Shown: piece after piece, positions 8,184 to 17,437 of the stretch
Numbering within the stretch: the first letter of the stretch is position 1
Layout: the number at the start of each line of letters is the position of its first letter
Origin: Saccharothrix violaceirubra
GTDB lineage: Bacteria; Actinomycetota; Actinomycetes; Mycobacteriales; Pseudonocardiaceae
Reading direction: 5' to 3'
DNA length: 64,000 bases
Assembly: GCF_014203755.1 (NCBI RefSeq)
Contig: NZ_JACHJS010000001.1
Coordinates: 744,001 to 808,000 of the forward strand
Program-made: the position numbers and the translations under genes
The notes under the pieces: generated by a model
Seen by the model: only the letters and a program-made list of their open reading frames with translations
Database searches by the model: none
What the model was told of the DNA's origin: nothing

Positions 8184-9294
8184 GCGGCCACTCAACGCGG
8201 ACGACGGTGCCCGAGGCTCCGCTGTGGACCGCCGACCGCCCGCCGACCGCCCGCATCCGCTCGGTGATCGACCCGCTGATGCCGCGTCGCGCCTCGGGCA
8301 CCGCGGTCACGTCGAACCCGCTCCCGGTGTCGCGGACCTCGACGGACACCACGCCGTCGGCGTCGGCGACCACGACCGACACCCGGTCGACGGCCGCGTG
8401 TCGGGCCGCGTTCGTCACCGCCTCACGGGTCGCGCGCGCCAACGCCACGGCCTGCGCGGCGGGCAGGTGCACCGCGGCCGGTGCCGTGGTGGCCACCGCG
8501 ATCGGCGCGTGCCGGGCCACCTCGGCCAGCAGGCGCACCAGGTCGGTGTCGCCGTCCTCGGAGTACAGCCGGCCTTCCAGCACGTCGAGGTCGGCCGCCG
8601 CCCGTGCGGCCAGCCACGGCTCGTCGCCGCGCACCATGCCCAGCCCGACGCCGAGCACGGTCGCGGCGGCGGTGTCGTGCAGCGTCGCCAGGTGCTCGCG
8701 CTCGTCGGCCCGGCGCGCGGCGGCGAGCGCGGCCGACCGGCGGGCGTCCTCGGCCTCGGCGGCGGCCCGGTCGCCGACGCGGGCACCGGCCCGCACGAGT
8801 ACGCACAGCGCGCGGGACAGGCCGCATTCGGCGAACGTCCACAGCCCGATCTGGAGGTCGCCCGGCCACACGCCGGTGCCGGTGTCGGCCAGGCCGGCAC
8901 CGGTCAGGTACGCGGCGACCGCGACGGCCGTGACCGCGACCCCGGTGCCGATCCCGGTGTTCCACTGCGTCGCGACCACGGTGAACGACACGATCGCCAG
9001 CACCCAGTTCGTGCTGTCGTCCAACGCGGGCACGGGCACGGTGAACGGCTGCGACGCGCACAGCAGCACCAGCAGCACGGTGTCGCCCGGCACCGTCCAC
9101 CGCGCGTCCGGACGCCTGGTCAGGACCACGTGCCACAGCAGTGCCGCCGCGACGACGGCGGCGACCGCACCCCTGGTCGCGGCCGGTGCCTGGACGATCC
9201 CGACCAGTCCCGCGCACGCGACCACGACGATCCGCCCGGTGAGGAGGTACCGCCGCCCGACCCGCAGGGCTTCCGCCTCGACCGCGCCCGTCAT
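8176..9294 (-). CDS. Sensor histidine kinase, NarX/DesK-like
   Basis: 372 residues. Several membrane segments span residues 20-130, followed by a dimerisation helix with the phospho-acceptor in HLATLHDTAAATVLGVGLG (His206) and a HATPase_c domain with an N box (REAVTNAARHA) and the G box DTGSGFD. It should sense an envelope or membrane signal and phosphorylate the response regulator encoded at the end of this three-gene operon. Promoter elements were not identified with confidence in the 109 bp before the ATG. Confidence 0.85.
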   Translation of the reverse strand: MTGAVEAEALRVGRRYLLTGRIVVVACAGLVGIVQAPAATRGAVAAVVAAALLWHVVLTRRPDARWTVPGDTVLLVLLCASQPFTVPVPALDDSTNWVLAIVSFTVVATQWNTGIGTGVAVTAVAVAAYLTGAGLADTGTGVWPGDLQIGLWTFAECGLSRALCVLVRAGARVGDRAAAEAEDARRSAALAAARRADEREHLATLHDTAAATVLGVGLGMVRGDEPWLAARAAADLDVLEGRLYSEDGDTDLVRLLAEVARHAPIAVATTAPAAVHLPAAQAVALARATREAVTNAARHAAVDRVSVVVADADGVVSVEVRDTGSGFDVTAVPEARRGISGSITERMRAVGGRSAVHSGASGTVVRVEWPRA

Positions 9295-9403
9295 CCCACG
9301 ATCGTCGCAAAGACGCGATCGCGTCGCCGCCGAAAACGGGTCCGTGTCGCGGGTTCACCCGAGCGGACCTCCGGGAAGTCCGTTCCCCCAAGGGTCTCCG
9401 GCG

Positions 9404-10795
9404 TCAGACCGGTTCGGTGGTCCGCGAGGACACGGTCCGGTGCGCGAACAGCACGCCGGTCAGCACGATCGCCCCGAACACGCCGTAGAGCCACCGCGAG
9501 GAGTTCGCGATGTCCGCCGCGTTCCCGTCGACGCCGGTCAGGTTGGTCACGGTGCCCGCGAGCGCCGCGCCCAACGACGTGGCGACCAGCTGCACGGTCG
9601 TCAGCGACGCGGCGGCCGTGTCCTGTTCCCGCGGGGTGTCGCCGGAGTTCATGGCGGTGGCGGTCATGTGCGGCCACGCGATGCCGACGCCCGAGCCCGT
9701 GACGAACAGCAGCACGGCCCACACCAGCACCAACGCCGCGGGCGCGGCCGACCACGACGTCAGTGACAAGCCGGTCAGGCCGAGCGCGGACACCAGCGGC
9801 GCCACGCCGACGAGCGCGCGGGCGCGACCGGTGAGTCCGGCGCTGACCATGGACCCGACCGTCCACCCGGCCGCGAGCGCCGCGCCGAGGAACCCGGCCG
9901 CCAGCGGGCCGAGACCGCCCAGGTGTCCGCCGAAGAACGGTACGAAGATCTCGGTGGTACTGGCCAGCACGAGGACGACCAGCGTGCCGTACAACGGGAT
10001 CAGCGCCGAGCCGGACGTGAACGCCTTGCGCGGCAACACCCGAGGGGCCCTCGTGCGTTCACGGTGCACGAACACGCCCAGCAGGACGATCGCGCCGACC
10101 ACGCCCGCGACGTTCACCAGCGCTTCGTGGGACAGGCTCGTCGCGCTGACCAGCAGCACGGCCGCCGCGATCAGCGCGAGGTTGGCGACGGGGACCGGGG
10201 TCGCGGTCCGCGTGCGGTCGTCCGGCATCGTCGAACGCAGCAGCAGCATCAGGCCCAGCGTGCACCCCGCGAGCACGCCGAACGCCGTACGCCACTGGCC
10301 GAGCTGCGCGAACGCACCGCCGAGCGCCGGTCCCACCAGCGTGCCCACACCCCACATGGCCGACAGCACGCCGGCCGCGCGCGTCCACAGGGCGGGCGGC
10401 AGCGTGGCGCCGATCATCGCGTAGGACAGGCCGACGAGCAGGCCGCCGCCCAGGCCCTGGACGGTGCGCCCGACCAGGAGCACGGCCATGTCCGGCGCGA
10501 GCGCGCAGACGAGCGTGCCGATGCCGAACGCGACGAACGCGAACCGGTACGAGCCGCGCGGGCCCAGGCGGGACAGGCAGCGGGGGACCAGGGCGGAGGA
10601 GACCACCGAGGCGAACATGAACAGCGTGGTGCTCCACGCGTAGTAGCGCAGGCCGCCGATGTCGGCCACGACCGACGGGAGCATGGCCGTGACCAGGTAG
10701 ATGTTGATCGCGTGCAACGCCGTGCCGCCCGCGAGGACGGTCAGCACGGCGAGATGGGGCGGTCGTAGCAGCGCGCCCCAGGAACCGGTATTCAT
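9404..10795 (-). CDS. MFS transporter, 14-TM DHA2 (EmrB/QacA) type
   Basis: 463 residues with about 14 hydrophobic segments, typical of DHA2 drug exporters; the segment GRTVQGLGGGLLVGLSYAMIG resembles their motif region. A GTG two codons upstream (10801) is possible, but GCGAGG lies five bases before ATG 10795, which is preferred. The gene is divergent from a TetR-type regulator with a near-perfect palindrome in the shared 110-bp gap, so it is probably repressed until the regulator binds a ligand. It lies 1 kb left of the polyketide genes and could export the product, but that is inference. Confidence 0.87.
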   Translation of the reverse strand: MNTGSWGALLRPPHLAVLTVLAGGTALHAINIYLVTAMLPSVVADIGGLRYYAWSTTLFMFASVVSSALVPRCLSRLGPRGSYRFAFVAFGIGTLVCALAPDMAVLLVGRTVQGLGGGLLVGLSYAMIGATLPPALWTRAAGVLSAMWGVGTLVGPALGGAFAQLGQWRTAFGVLAGCTLGLMLLLRSTMPDDRTRTATPVPVANLALIAAAVLLVSATSLSHEALVNVAGVVGAIVLLGVFVHRERTRAPRVLPRKAFTSGSALIPLYGTLVVLVLASTTEIFVPFFGGHLGGLGPLAAGFLGAALAAGWTVGSMVSAGLTGRARALVGVAPLVSALGLTGLSLTSWSAAPAALVLVWAVLLFVTGSGVGIAWPHMTATAMNSGDTPREQDTAAASLTTVQLVATSLGAALAGTVTNLTGVDGNAADIANSSRWLYGVFGAIVLTGVLFAHRTVSSRTTEPV

Positions 10796-10829
10796 GGACA
10801 CCTCGCATCCAGGATTGCGGACATTTCAA

Positions 10830-10850
10830 TACGAGCCGGAACGGATCGTA
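10830..10850. promoter_or_regulatory. Palindromic TetR-type operator
   Basis: Half-sites TACGAGCCG and CGGATCGTA flank a GAA centre and match as an inverted repeat at 8 of 9 positions. The site lies in the divergent gap between the MFS and TetR genes and just upstream of a TTGACG (10854-10859) -35-like box for the TetR gene. Position and symmetry fit autoregulated repression of both promoters. Confidence 0.7.
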
Positions 10851-10905
10851 ACTTGACGCAGCTCGCGGGCGGTAGGTGACCGGGCGCACACGCTATGCTT
10901 GCTCG

Positions 10906-11541
10906 GTGGGACGGCGTGTGGTCGGCAGACCGAGGGACCCGGCGATCGACCGCGCGATCCTCGACGCCACCGTGGCCGTGTTGCGCGAGCACGGGTACAC
11001 GGGGTTCAGCCTCGAAGCCGTGGTGAACCGCGCCGGCACCACGAAGCCGTCGGTGTCCCGGCGGTGGCCGCGCCGCCAGGAGCTGATCATCGCGGCCCTG
11101 GTGACCGTCGTGGTGACCCCGCCCGTGCCCGACAGCGGGTGCACGCGGTGCGACCTGATCTCGGGCGTGGAGCTGTTGGCGGCGGCCCTGCTGCGGCGGA
11201 TGCCGCCGGGGGTGCTGGCGCCGCTGGTCGCGGACTGCGCGGCGGACCCGGAGTTGCACCGGCACCTGGTCGACTCGTTGATCAAGCCGGTGCGGGGCGC
11301 GGTGGCGGCGACCGTGCAGCGCGCCGTCGAGCGCGGGCACCTGCGCGCGGGCTACGACGCCGAGCTGGTCGTGGACCTGCTGGTGTCCGTGGTGTTCCAG
11401 GCGAGCGTGTTCGAGTCCCGGTTCACGGTGGACCTGGCGGCCAACTTCGTCGACATGATCCTGCAGGGCATCGCCGTCGACTTCGACGAGCTGGTGGAGA
11501 TCAGCCGCCGCACCCCCAAACCCCACCGCCACGACACCTGA
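10906..11541 (+). CDS. TetR-family transcriptional regulator
   Basis: 211 residues starting at GTG 10906 (GRRVVGRPRDPAIDRAILDA). The N-terminal helix-turn-helix is clear (GYTGFSLEAVVNRAGTTKPSVSRRWPRR), followed by a helical TetR C-terminal domain. The -10 candidate TATGCT at 10894-10899 sits only six bases before the GTG, and TTGACG at 10854 is farther away than a standard -35, so the transcript is probably leaderless. A longer frame from 10876 would start inside the promoter and is not preferred. Likely controls the divergent MFS exporter through the palindrome at 10830. Confidence 0.88.
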   Translation: MGRRVVGRPRDPAIDRAILDATVAVLREHGYTGFSLEAVVNRAGTTKPSVSRRWPRRQELIIAALVTVVVTPPVPDSGCTRCDLISGVELLAAALLRRMPPGVLAPLVADCAADPELHRHLVDSLIKPVRGAVAATVQRAVERGHLRAGYDAELVVDLLVSVVFQASVFESRFTVDLAANFVDMILQGIAVDFDELVEISRRTPKPHRHDT

Positions 11542-11544
11542 TCC

Positions 11545-11588
11545 CGCGAGTCCTCCACTCGGACACCGTGAAATACGCGTTCGGACAC
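11545..11588 (+). repeat. 22-bp tandem repeat, two diverged units
   Basis: Two 22-bp units immediately after the TetR stop. Unit 1 begins CGCGAGTCCTCC and unit 2 has the GAAAT variant. They are followed by CCACTTCCGGGTGA. The same order (normal unit, GAAAT unit, TTCxxCGGGTG tail) recurs at 31486-31529 on the other strand and at 5903. Confidence 0.85.
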
Positions 11589-11725
11589 CCACTTCCGGGT
11601 GATCTCCACGTGCGCGTCCTCCGGTCAAGCTGAACGGGCGCCCCGGTTCCCCGCCGGTCGGGGCACCGGGTGTGCCGGGTGCGCGGGCCGTCCGCCGCCG
11701 TTCGGGTGTGCGGTCCTGCCGGCCT

Positions 11726-11747
11726 TCGAGTCCGGCCCGAGTCCGGT
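11726..11747 (+). promoter_or_regulatory. Candidate SARP-binding direct repeat before the PKS operon
   Basis: Two adjacent 11-bp repeats (TCGAGTCCGGC then CCGAGTCCGGT) match the SARP pattern of TCGAG-like heptamers with 11-bp spacing. They lie 44-65 bp before the first polyketide gene. The downstream -10 is not obvious, so this is a moderate call. Confidence 0.5.
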
Positions 11748-11790
11748 CGGCGACGGTCGTGCGCGGCACCAACCCATCCGGGAGGTCGTT

Positions 11791-12126
11791 GTGCATCGCA
11801 CACTCATCGTCGCGAGGGTCGACCCGCGCGACACCGACGCCGTCGCCGAGGTCTTCGCCGAGTCCGACGCCACCGCACTGCCCGCGCGCATCGGCGTGAC
11901 CGGGCGGACGCTGTTCCGCTTCCACGGCCTGTACTTCCACCTCGTGGAGGCCGACGAGGACATCCGCCGCAACCTGTACGCGCACCGGGATTCCGCGCTG
12001 TACCAGGACGTCAACACCAAGCTGTCCCGGTTCGTGTCGCCCTACGACCCGGACTGGAAGGAACCCGCCGACGCCATGGCCACCCCGTTCTACCGGTGGA
12101 CCGCCCAGGACGGACGGCTCCGGTGA
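11791..12126 (+). CDS. TcmI-type polyketide cyclase
   Basis: 111 residues from GTG 11791, preceded by GGGAGG. The sequence [37 protein letters not shown] and the C-terminal [12 protein letters not shown] are characteristic of the TcmI/ferredoxin-like-fold cyclases. These act in the cytoplasm on the partly folded poly-beta-ketone, closing a late ring of aromatic polyketides. It is the first gene of a tightly packed same-strand run in which successive genes overlap by a few bases, so it should be co-expressed with the minimal PKS. A longer frame upstream is not supported. Confidence 0.93.
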   Translation: MHRTLIVARVDPRDTDAVAEVFAESDATALPARIGVTGRTLFRFHGLYFHLVEADEDIRRNLYAHRDSALYQDVNTKLSRFVSPYDPDWKEPADAMATPFYRWTAQDGRLR

Positions 12127-12545
12127 ACGCCCCGCGCAAGATCAACGCGACCGCCGTCGAACCCAACGTCCGCCGGGGCGGCGAGATCCGCGTGACGCTC
12201 AGCCCCCGCACGGTCGGCGCCTGCTCCGGCTTCGGCGGCGTGCTGGACCTCGCGCCCGGCGACCACGTCACCGAGCACTACCACCCGTACTCCGAGGAGT
12301 TCCTCCACGTGGTCACCGGCGAGCTGCGCCTGTGGCTCGACGGCGACCCCGTGGACCTCGGCGCCGACGACTCGCTGCTGGTCCCGATCGGCGTCCGCCA
12401 CCGCCTGGTCAACGTCGGCACGGCACCCGCCCACGTGGTCTTCCACCTGTCGCCGCTCGCGCCCCGCCCCGAACTCGGCCACGTCGACACCGAGGCGCCC
12501 CGCGACGAGTCCCGGCCCAACGTGGACGTCGGCGGTGCGCCGTGA
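12123..12545 (+). CDS. Cupin-domain protein of the PKS operon
   Basis: 140 residues, GTG start overlapping the preceding stop (GTGA). A single cupin barrel is visible: [20 protein letters not shown] supplies the metal-binding His/His/Glu/His set, followed by [13 protein letters not shown] as the second motif. Stand-alone cupins recur next to type II PKS genes for pentangular polyphenols, where they are thought to assist cyclisation or oxygenation. Metal retention suggests a folded metal-binding protein, but the exact reaction is not determined by sequence. Confidence 0.88.
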   Translation: MNAPRKINATAVEPNVRRGGEIRVTLSPRTVGACSGFGGVLDLAPGDHVTEHYHPYSEEFLHVVTGELRLWLDGDPVDLGADDSLLVPIGVRHRLVNVGTAPAHVVFHLSPLAPRPELGHVDTEAPRDESRPNVDVGGAP

Positions 12546-13795
12546 CCGCCGTCGTCACCGGCATCGGCGTGGTCGCGCCGGGCGGCATCGGCCGCGAGCC
12601 GTTCTGGGACCTGCTCGTCGGGGGCCGCACGGCCACGCGCGCCATCACCCTGTTCGACGCCAAGGACTTCCGGTCGCGCATCGCCGCCGAGTGCGACTTC
12701 GACCCGGCCGACCACGGCCTGTCGCCCCGGGAGATCCGGCGCATGGACCGGGCGGCCCAGTTCGCGGTCGTCTCCGCGCGCGAGGCCGTCGAGGACAGCG
12801 GGCGGAGGATCGCCGATGTGCCACCGCATCGCATCGGCGTGAGCATCGGCAGCGCGGTCGGCTGCACGATGGCGCTGGAACGCGAGTACGTCGTGCTGTC
12901 CGACAAGGGGCGCGAGTGGCACATCGACCACGAGTACGCCGTGCCCCACCTGTACGGCCACATGGTGCCGAGCACGCTGGCCGTCGAGGTCGCCTGGCAG
13001 GCCGGCGCCGAGGGGCCGGTCGCGTTGATCTCCGACGGCTGCACGTCCGGCATCGACGCGATCGCGCACGGCGCCCGGATGATCACCGAGGGACGGGCCG
13101 ACGTCGTGCTCGCGGGCGCGACCGACGCGCCGCTCTCGCCGATCACGTCCGCCTGCTTCGACGCCATCCGCGCCACGTCGCCGCGCAACGACGACGCCGA
13201 GCACGCCTCGCGCCCGTTCGACGCCGACCGCGACGGGTTCGTGCTCGGCGAAGGCGCGGCCGTGCTGGTGCTGGAGCACAAGGACGCGGCACAGGCCCGC
13301 GGTGCCCGGATCTACGGGGAGGTCCTGGGGTTCGCCGCGCGCAGCAACGCTTTCCACATGACCGGTCTCAAGCCCGACGGCCGGGAGATGGCCGAGGCGA
13401 TCGACGCCGCGCTCGCCGAGGCCCGTCGTGACCCGCGTGCGGTCGACTACGTCAACGCGCACGGCTCGGGCACCAAGCAGAACGACCGACACGAGACGGC
13501 CGCGTTCAAGCGCAGCCTCGGCCACCACGCGTACCGGGTGCCGGTCAGCTCGATCAAGTCCATGGTCGGCCACTCGCTCGGCGCCATCGGCGCGATCGAG
13601 GTGGCCGCGTGCGCGCTCGCGCTGGACCGCCAGGTCGTGCCGCCCACGGCCAACCTGCGCACCCGCGACCCCGAGTGCGACCTGGACTACGTGCCGTCGA
13701 CCGCGCGCGACCACCGGGTCGACACCGTGCTGTCGGTGGCGAGCGGGTTCGGCGGCTTCCAGAGCGCCATGGTGCTGGGGCGCGGCGATGGCTGA
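12542..13795 (+). CDS. Type II PKS ketosynthase alpha (KS-alpha)
   Basis: 417 residues, GTG start overlapping the cupin stop. The thiolase-fold catalytic triad is present: Cys167 in [11 protein letters not shown], His307 in [12 protein letters not shown] and His344 in [12 protein letters not shown]. It performs decarboxylative Claisen condensations on ACP-bound malonyl units as a heterodimer with the chain-length factor encoded next. The two genes overlap by 8 bases, which fits one-to-one translation. Together with the downstream ACP this is a complete minimal aromatic PKS. Confidence 0.97.
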   Translation: MTAVVTGIGVVAPGGIGREPFWDLLVGGRTATRAITLFDAKDFRSRIAAECDFDPADHGLSPREIRRMDRAAQFAVVSAREAVEDSGRRIADVPPHRIGVSIGSAVGCTMALEREYVVLSDKGREWHIDHEYAVPHLYGHMVPSTLAVEVAWQAGAEGPVALISDGCTSGIDAIAHGARMITEGRADVVLAGATDAPLSPITSACFDAIRATSPRNDDAEHASRPFDADRDGFVLGEGAAVLVLEHKDAAQARGARIYGEVLGFAARSNAFHMTGLKPDGREMAEAIDAALAEARRDPRAVDYVNAHGSGTKQNDRHETAAFKRSLGHHAYRVPVSSIKSMVGHSLGAIGAIEVAACALALDRQVVPPTANLRTRDPECDLDYVPSTARDHRVDTVLSVASGFGGFQSAMVLGRGDG

Positions 13796-14996
13796 CCTCG
13801 TCTTCACCGGCATCGGCGTGGTCGCGCCGACCGGCTCGACCGCCGAGGAGCACTGGGCGTCCGTCCTTAAAGGACAGAGCGGGATCACCCGGATCTCCCG
13901 GTTCGACGCGTCCGGCTACCCGGTCCGGTACGCGGGCCAGGTCGTCGACCCGCGCGTGGCGCAGGCCGTGCCCGGCCGGTTGGCGCCGCAGACCGACCGG
14001 TGGACGCACCTGGCCCTGGTGGCGGCCGACGAGGCGTTGCGCGACGCGGACGTGGACCCGAAGGCGGTGCCCGAGTACGAGATGGCCGTCGTCACGTCCA
14101 GCTCGTCCGGCGGCACGGAGTTCGGCCAGCGCGAGATCGAACGCCTCTGGCGCGACGGGCCCGACCACGTCGGCGCCTACCAGTCGATCGCCTGGTTCTA
14201 CGCGGCCACGACCGGTCAGTTGTCGATCCGGCACGGCATGCGCGGCCCGTGCGCGGTGCTCGCGGCCGAGCAGGCGGGCGGGCTCGACGTGCTCGACCAC
14301 GCCCGCCGCCTGACCCGCTCGGGCTGCCGGCTGGTGCTCACCGGCGGCACGGACGCGTCCCTGTCGCCGTACGGCCTGGTCGCCCAGCTACCCACCGGAC
14401 TTCTGTCCACTGTGGACGACGGTGCGTACCGGCCGTTCGACGTGGCCGCGTCCGGCCATCTGCCCGGCGAGGGCGGCGCGATCCTGGTCGCCGAGGAGGC
14501 GTCGGCGGCCCGGGACCGCGGCCACGACCGGCCGTACGGCGTCCTGCGCGGCCACGCCGCCGGGTTCGACCCGCCGCCCGGCTCGAACCGCCCGCCCGTG
14601 CTCGAACGCGTGCTGCGCGCGGCGCTGTCCGACGCGGGGGTGTGGCCGTCGGAGGTGGACGTGGTCTTCGCCGACGCGCAGGGCACGCCCGCCGCGGACC
14701 TGGCCGAGGCGCGGGCGATCGGCGCCGTGTTCGGCGCGCACGGTGTGCCGGTGACCGCGCCGAAGACGTTGACCGGGCGGTTGTACGGCGGCGGTGCCGC
14801 GCTGGACGTGGCCACCGCCCTGATGTCCCTGCGGTACGGGGTCGTGCCGCACACGGCGGGGGTCGAGCGGCCCGTGCCCGCCTACGACCTCGACCTGGTG
14901 CTCGACCGGCCGCGCGAAAGACCCGTGCGGACCGCCGTGGTGCTCGCCCGGGGGTACGGCGGGTTCACCTCGGCGGTCGTGCTCGGCGCGGCCTGA
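13788..14996 (+). CDS. Chain-length factor (KS-beta)
   Basis: 402 residues, homologous to KS-alpha throughout, but the catalytic Cys is replaced by Gln162 in [12 protein letters not shown], the diagnostic KS-beta change. The His-containing motifs are also altered ([11 protein letters not shown] and LTGRLYGGG). As part of the KS heterodimer it sets polyketide length and may generate the acetyl starter by decarboxylation. Chain length cannot be read with confidence without aligning the gating residues to characterised factors; the accompanying TcmI-type cyclase and cupin suggest a long (about 24-30 carbon) chain. Confidence 0.96.
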   Translation: MADLVFTGIGVVAPTGSTAEEHWASVLKGQSGITRISRFDASGYPVRYAGQVVDPRVAQAVPGRLAPQTDRWTHLALVAADEALRDADVDPKAVPEYEMAVVTSSSSGGTEFGQREIERLWRDGPDHVGAYQSIAWFYAATTGQLSIRHGMRGPCAVLAAEQAGGLDVLDHARRLTRSGCRLVLTGGTDASLSPYGLVAQLPTGLLSTVDDGAYRPFDVAASGHLPGEGGAILVAEEASAARDRGHDRPYGVLRGHAAGFDPPPGSNRPPVLERVLRAALSDAGVWPSEVDVVFADAQGTPAADLAEARAIGAVFGAHGVPVTAPKTLTGRLYGGGAALDVATALMSLRYGVVPHTAGVERPVPAYDLDLVLDRPRERPVRTAVVLARGYGGFTSAVVLGAA

Positions 14997-15016
14997 CACG
15001 CAGACAGTCCTGGTAG

Positions 15017-16503
<1,487 letters not shown>

Positions 16504-16504
<1 letters not shown>

Positions 16505-16824
16505 TGGTGTTCCGGGTGCAGTTGCGCATGGAGATCAAGCCCGGCCACGAGGCCGACTTCGAACGCGTGTGGCGCGAGATCGGCGACGCGGTGACCGGCC
16601 ACCCGGCCAACCTCGGCCAGTGGCTCGCGCGCAGCCTGGAGGAGCCGGGCATCTACTACATCACCAGCGACTGGGTGGACGAGCCGCGGTTCCGGGACTT
16701 CGAGACCAGCGAGGGGCACCTGCGGCACCGCACCCGGCTGCACCCGTTCCGGTCCGGTGGGTCGATGACGACCATGACCGTGGTGGCCGCGCTCGGCGGG
16801 GGTCGGTCACGGAGTGGTCGGTGA
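16504..16824 (+). CDS. ABM-domain monooxygenase-like protein 1
   Basis: 106 residues of ferredoxin-like (ABM/DABB) fold: RVQLRMEIKPGHEADFERVWREIGDAV at the start, then the W/Y-rich strands YYITSDWVDEPRF. Proteins of this family act as cofactor-free anthrone-type oxygenases or as cyclase-like helpers in aromatic polyketide pathways. Start ATG immediately follows the previous stop. It is paired with a second ABM protein directly downstream, as in several pentangular polyphenol clusters where two small oxygenases build the quinone. Which oxidation it performs is unknown. Confidence 0.85.
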
Positions 16825-17135
16825 TCGGCTCGGTCCGGGTGTTCGTGTACTACCGCGGCACGGACGGTGACGCCGTCCGTGCCGCGTACCGGGAGGCGAG
16901 CGCGGCGCTGCGCGGCGTGCCGGGATTGATCTCCCACGAACTCCTGGAATCGGCACAAGATCCGACGGCATTCGTCGTGGCCAGCAGTTGGACCGACTTC
17001 GAAGCATTCGGCGCGTGGGAACGCGGAAATGACCACCGGGCGGCGACCGCGCCGCTGCGGAAGTTCCGGGACGGACGACTTGAGGTTCCATTCGCGGTGT
17101 ACCGGGTGGATCGTCCGGATGGAGGCGGGTACTGA
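16821..17135 (+). CDS. ABM-domain monooxygenase-like protein 2
   Basis: 104 residues, GTG start overlapping the preceding stop (GTGA) with GGAG upstream. IGSVRVFVYYRGTDGDAVRAAYREAS and LLESAQDPTAFVVASSWTDFEAF show the ABM ferredoxin-like fold. It is the last gene of the minimal-PKS operon and is followed by a strong terminator. It probably works with the preceding ABM protein on an anthrone- or quinone-forming step; whether the two form a heterodimer is inference. Confidence 0.84.
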   Translation: MIGSVRVFVYYRGTDGDAVRAAYREASAALRGVPGLISHELLESAQDPTAFVVASSWTDFEAFGAWERGNDHRAATAPLRKFRDGRLEVPFAVYRVDRPDGGGY

Positions 17136-17158
17136 CCCCGGATTGTCCGGTGGTGCGC

Positions 17159-17194
17159 GCGTGCCTGGTGACTACCCATCGTCACCAGGCACGC
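17159..17194 (+). terminator. Intrinsic terminator of the PKS operon
   Basis: A perfect 14-bp stem (GCGTGCCTGGTGAC and its complement) closes an 8-base loop and is followed by GAGACTTTTTCC, a T-run rare in this GC-rich DNA. It lies 23 bp after the last ABM gene. Confidence 0.9.
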
Positions 17195-17311
17195 GAGACT
17201 TTTTCCGATCAGGGATCGGCGGGGCGGATTCGCCGGTGATTCATTTCGACGGGCGCGTCGCGATCTCACCGAAACCCGATCGGATTCGCTAGGCTGGGTC
17301 GGCGGTTCGGC

Positions 17312-17331
17312 ATTGATCGAGGGGGATCAAT
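17312..17331. promoter_or_regulatory. Inverted repeat upstream of the SARP gene
   Basis: ATTGATC and GATCAAT flank GAGGGG, a perfect 7-bp-arm palindrome 107 bp before the SARP start and just downstream of a TAGGCT -10-like box (about 17290). It is a plausible operator controlling the cluster activator; the cognate regulator is unknown. Confidence 0.45.
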
Positions 17332-17437
17332 TGCGCGACCTGCGGCTTCTCCGACGCGCTCGCGGGGGCGATCGCGTCGGCCGGGGAAGCCGTCATGGGC
17401 GCCACCGCGAAGTGCTGATCGACTAGGGGGAACACGC

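Noticed and set aside
12278..13888. Long minus-strand frame opposite the KS-alpha gene
   Set aside because: It is the high-GC antisense shadow of an unmistakable ketosynthase gene and has no family-like sequence.
17323..17412. Short Cys-containing frame before the SARP gene (reads NCATCGFSDALAG... to TAKC)
   Set aside because: It has no start codon in frame after an upstream stop and no ribosome-binding site, so a precursor peptide is not supported.
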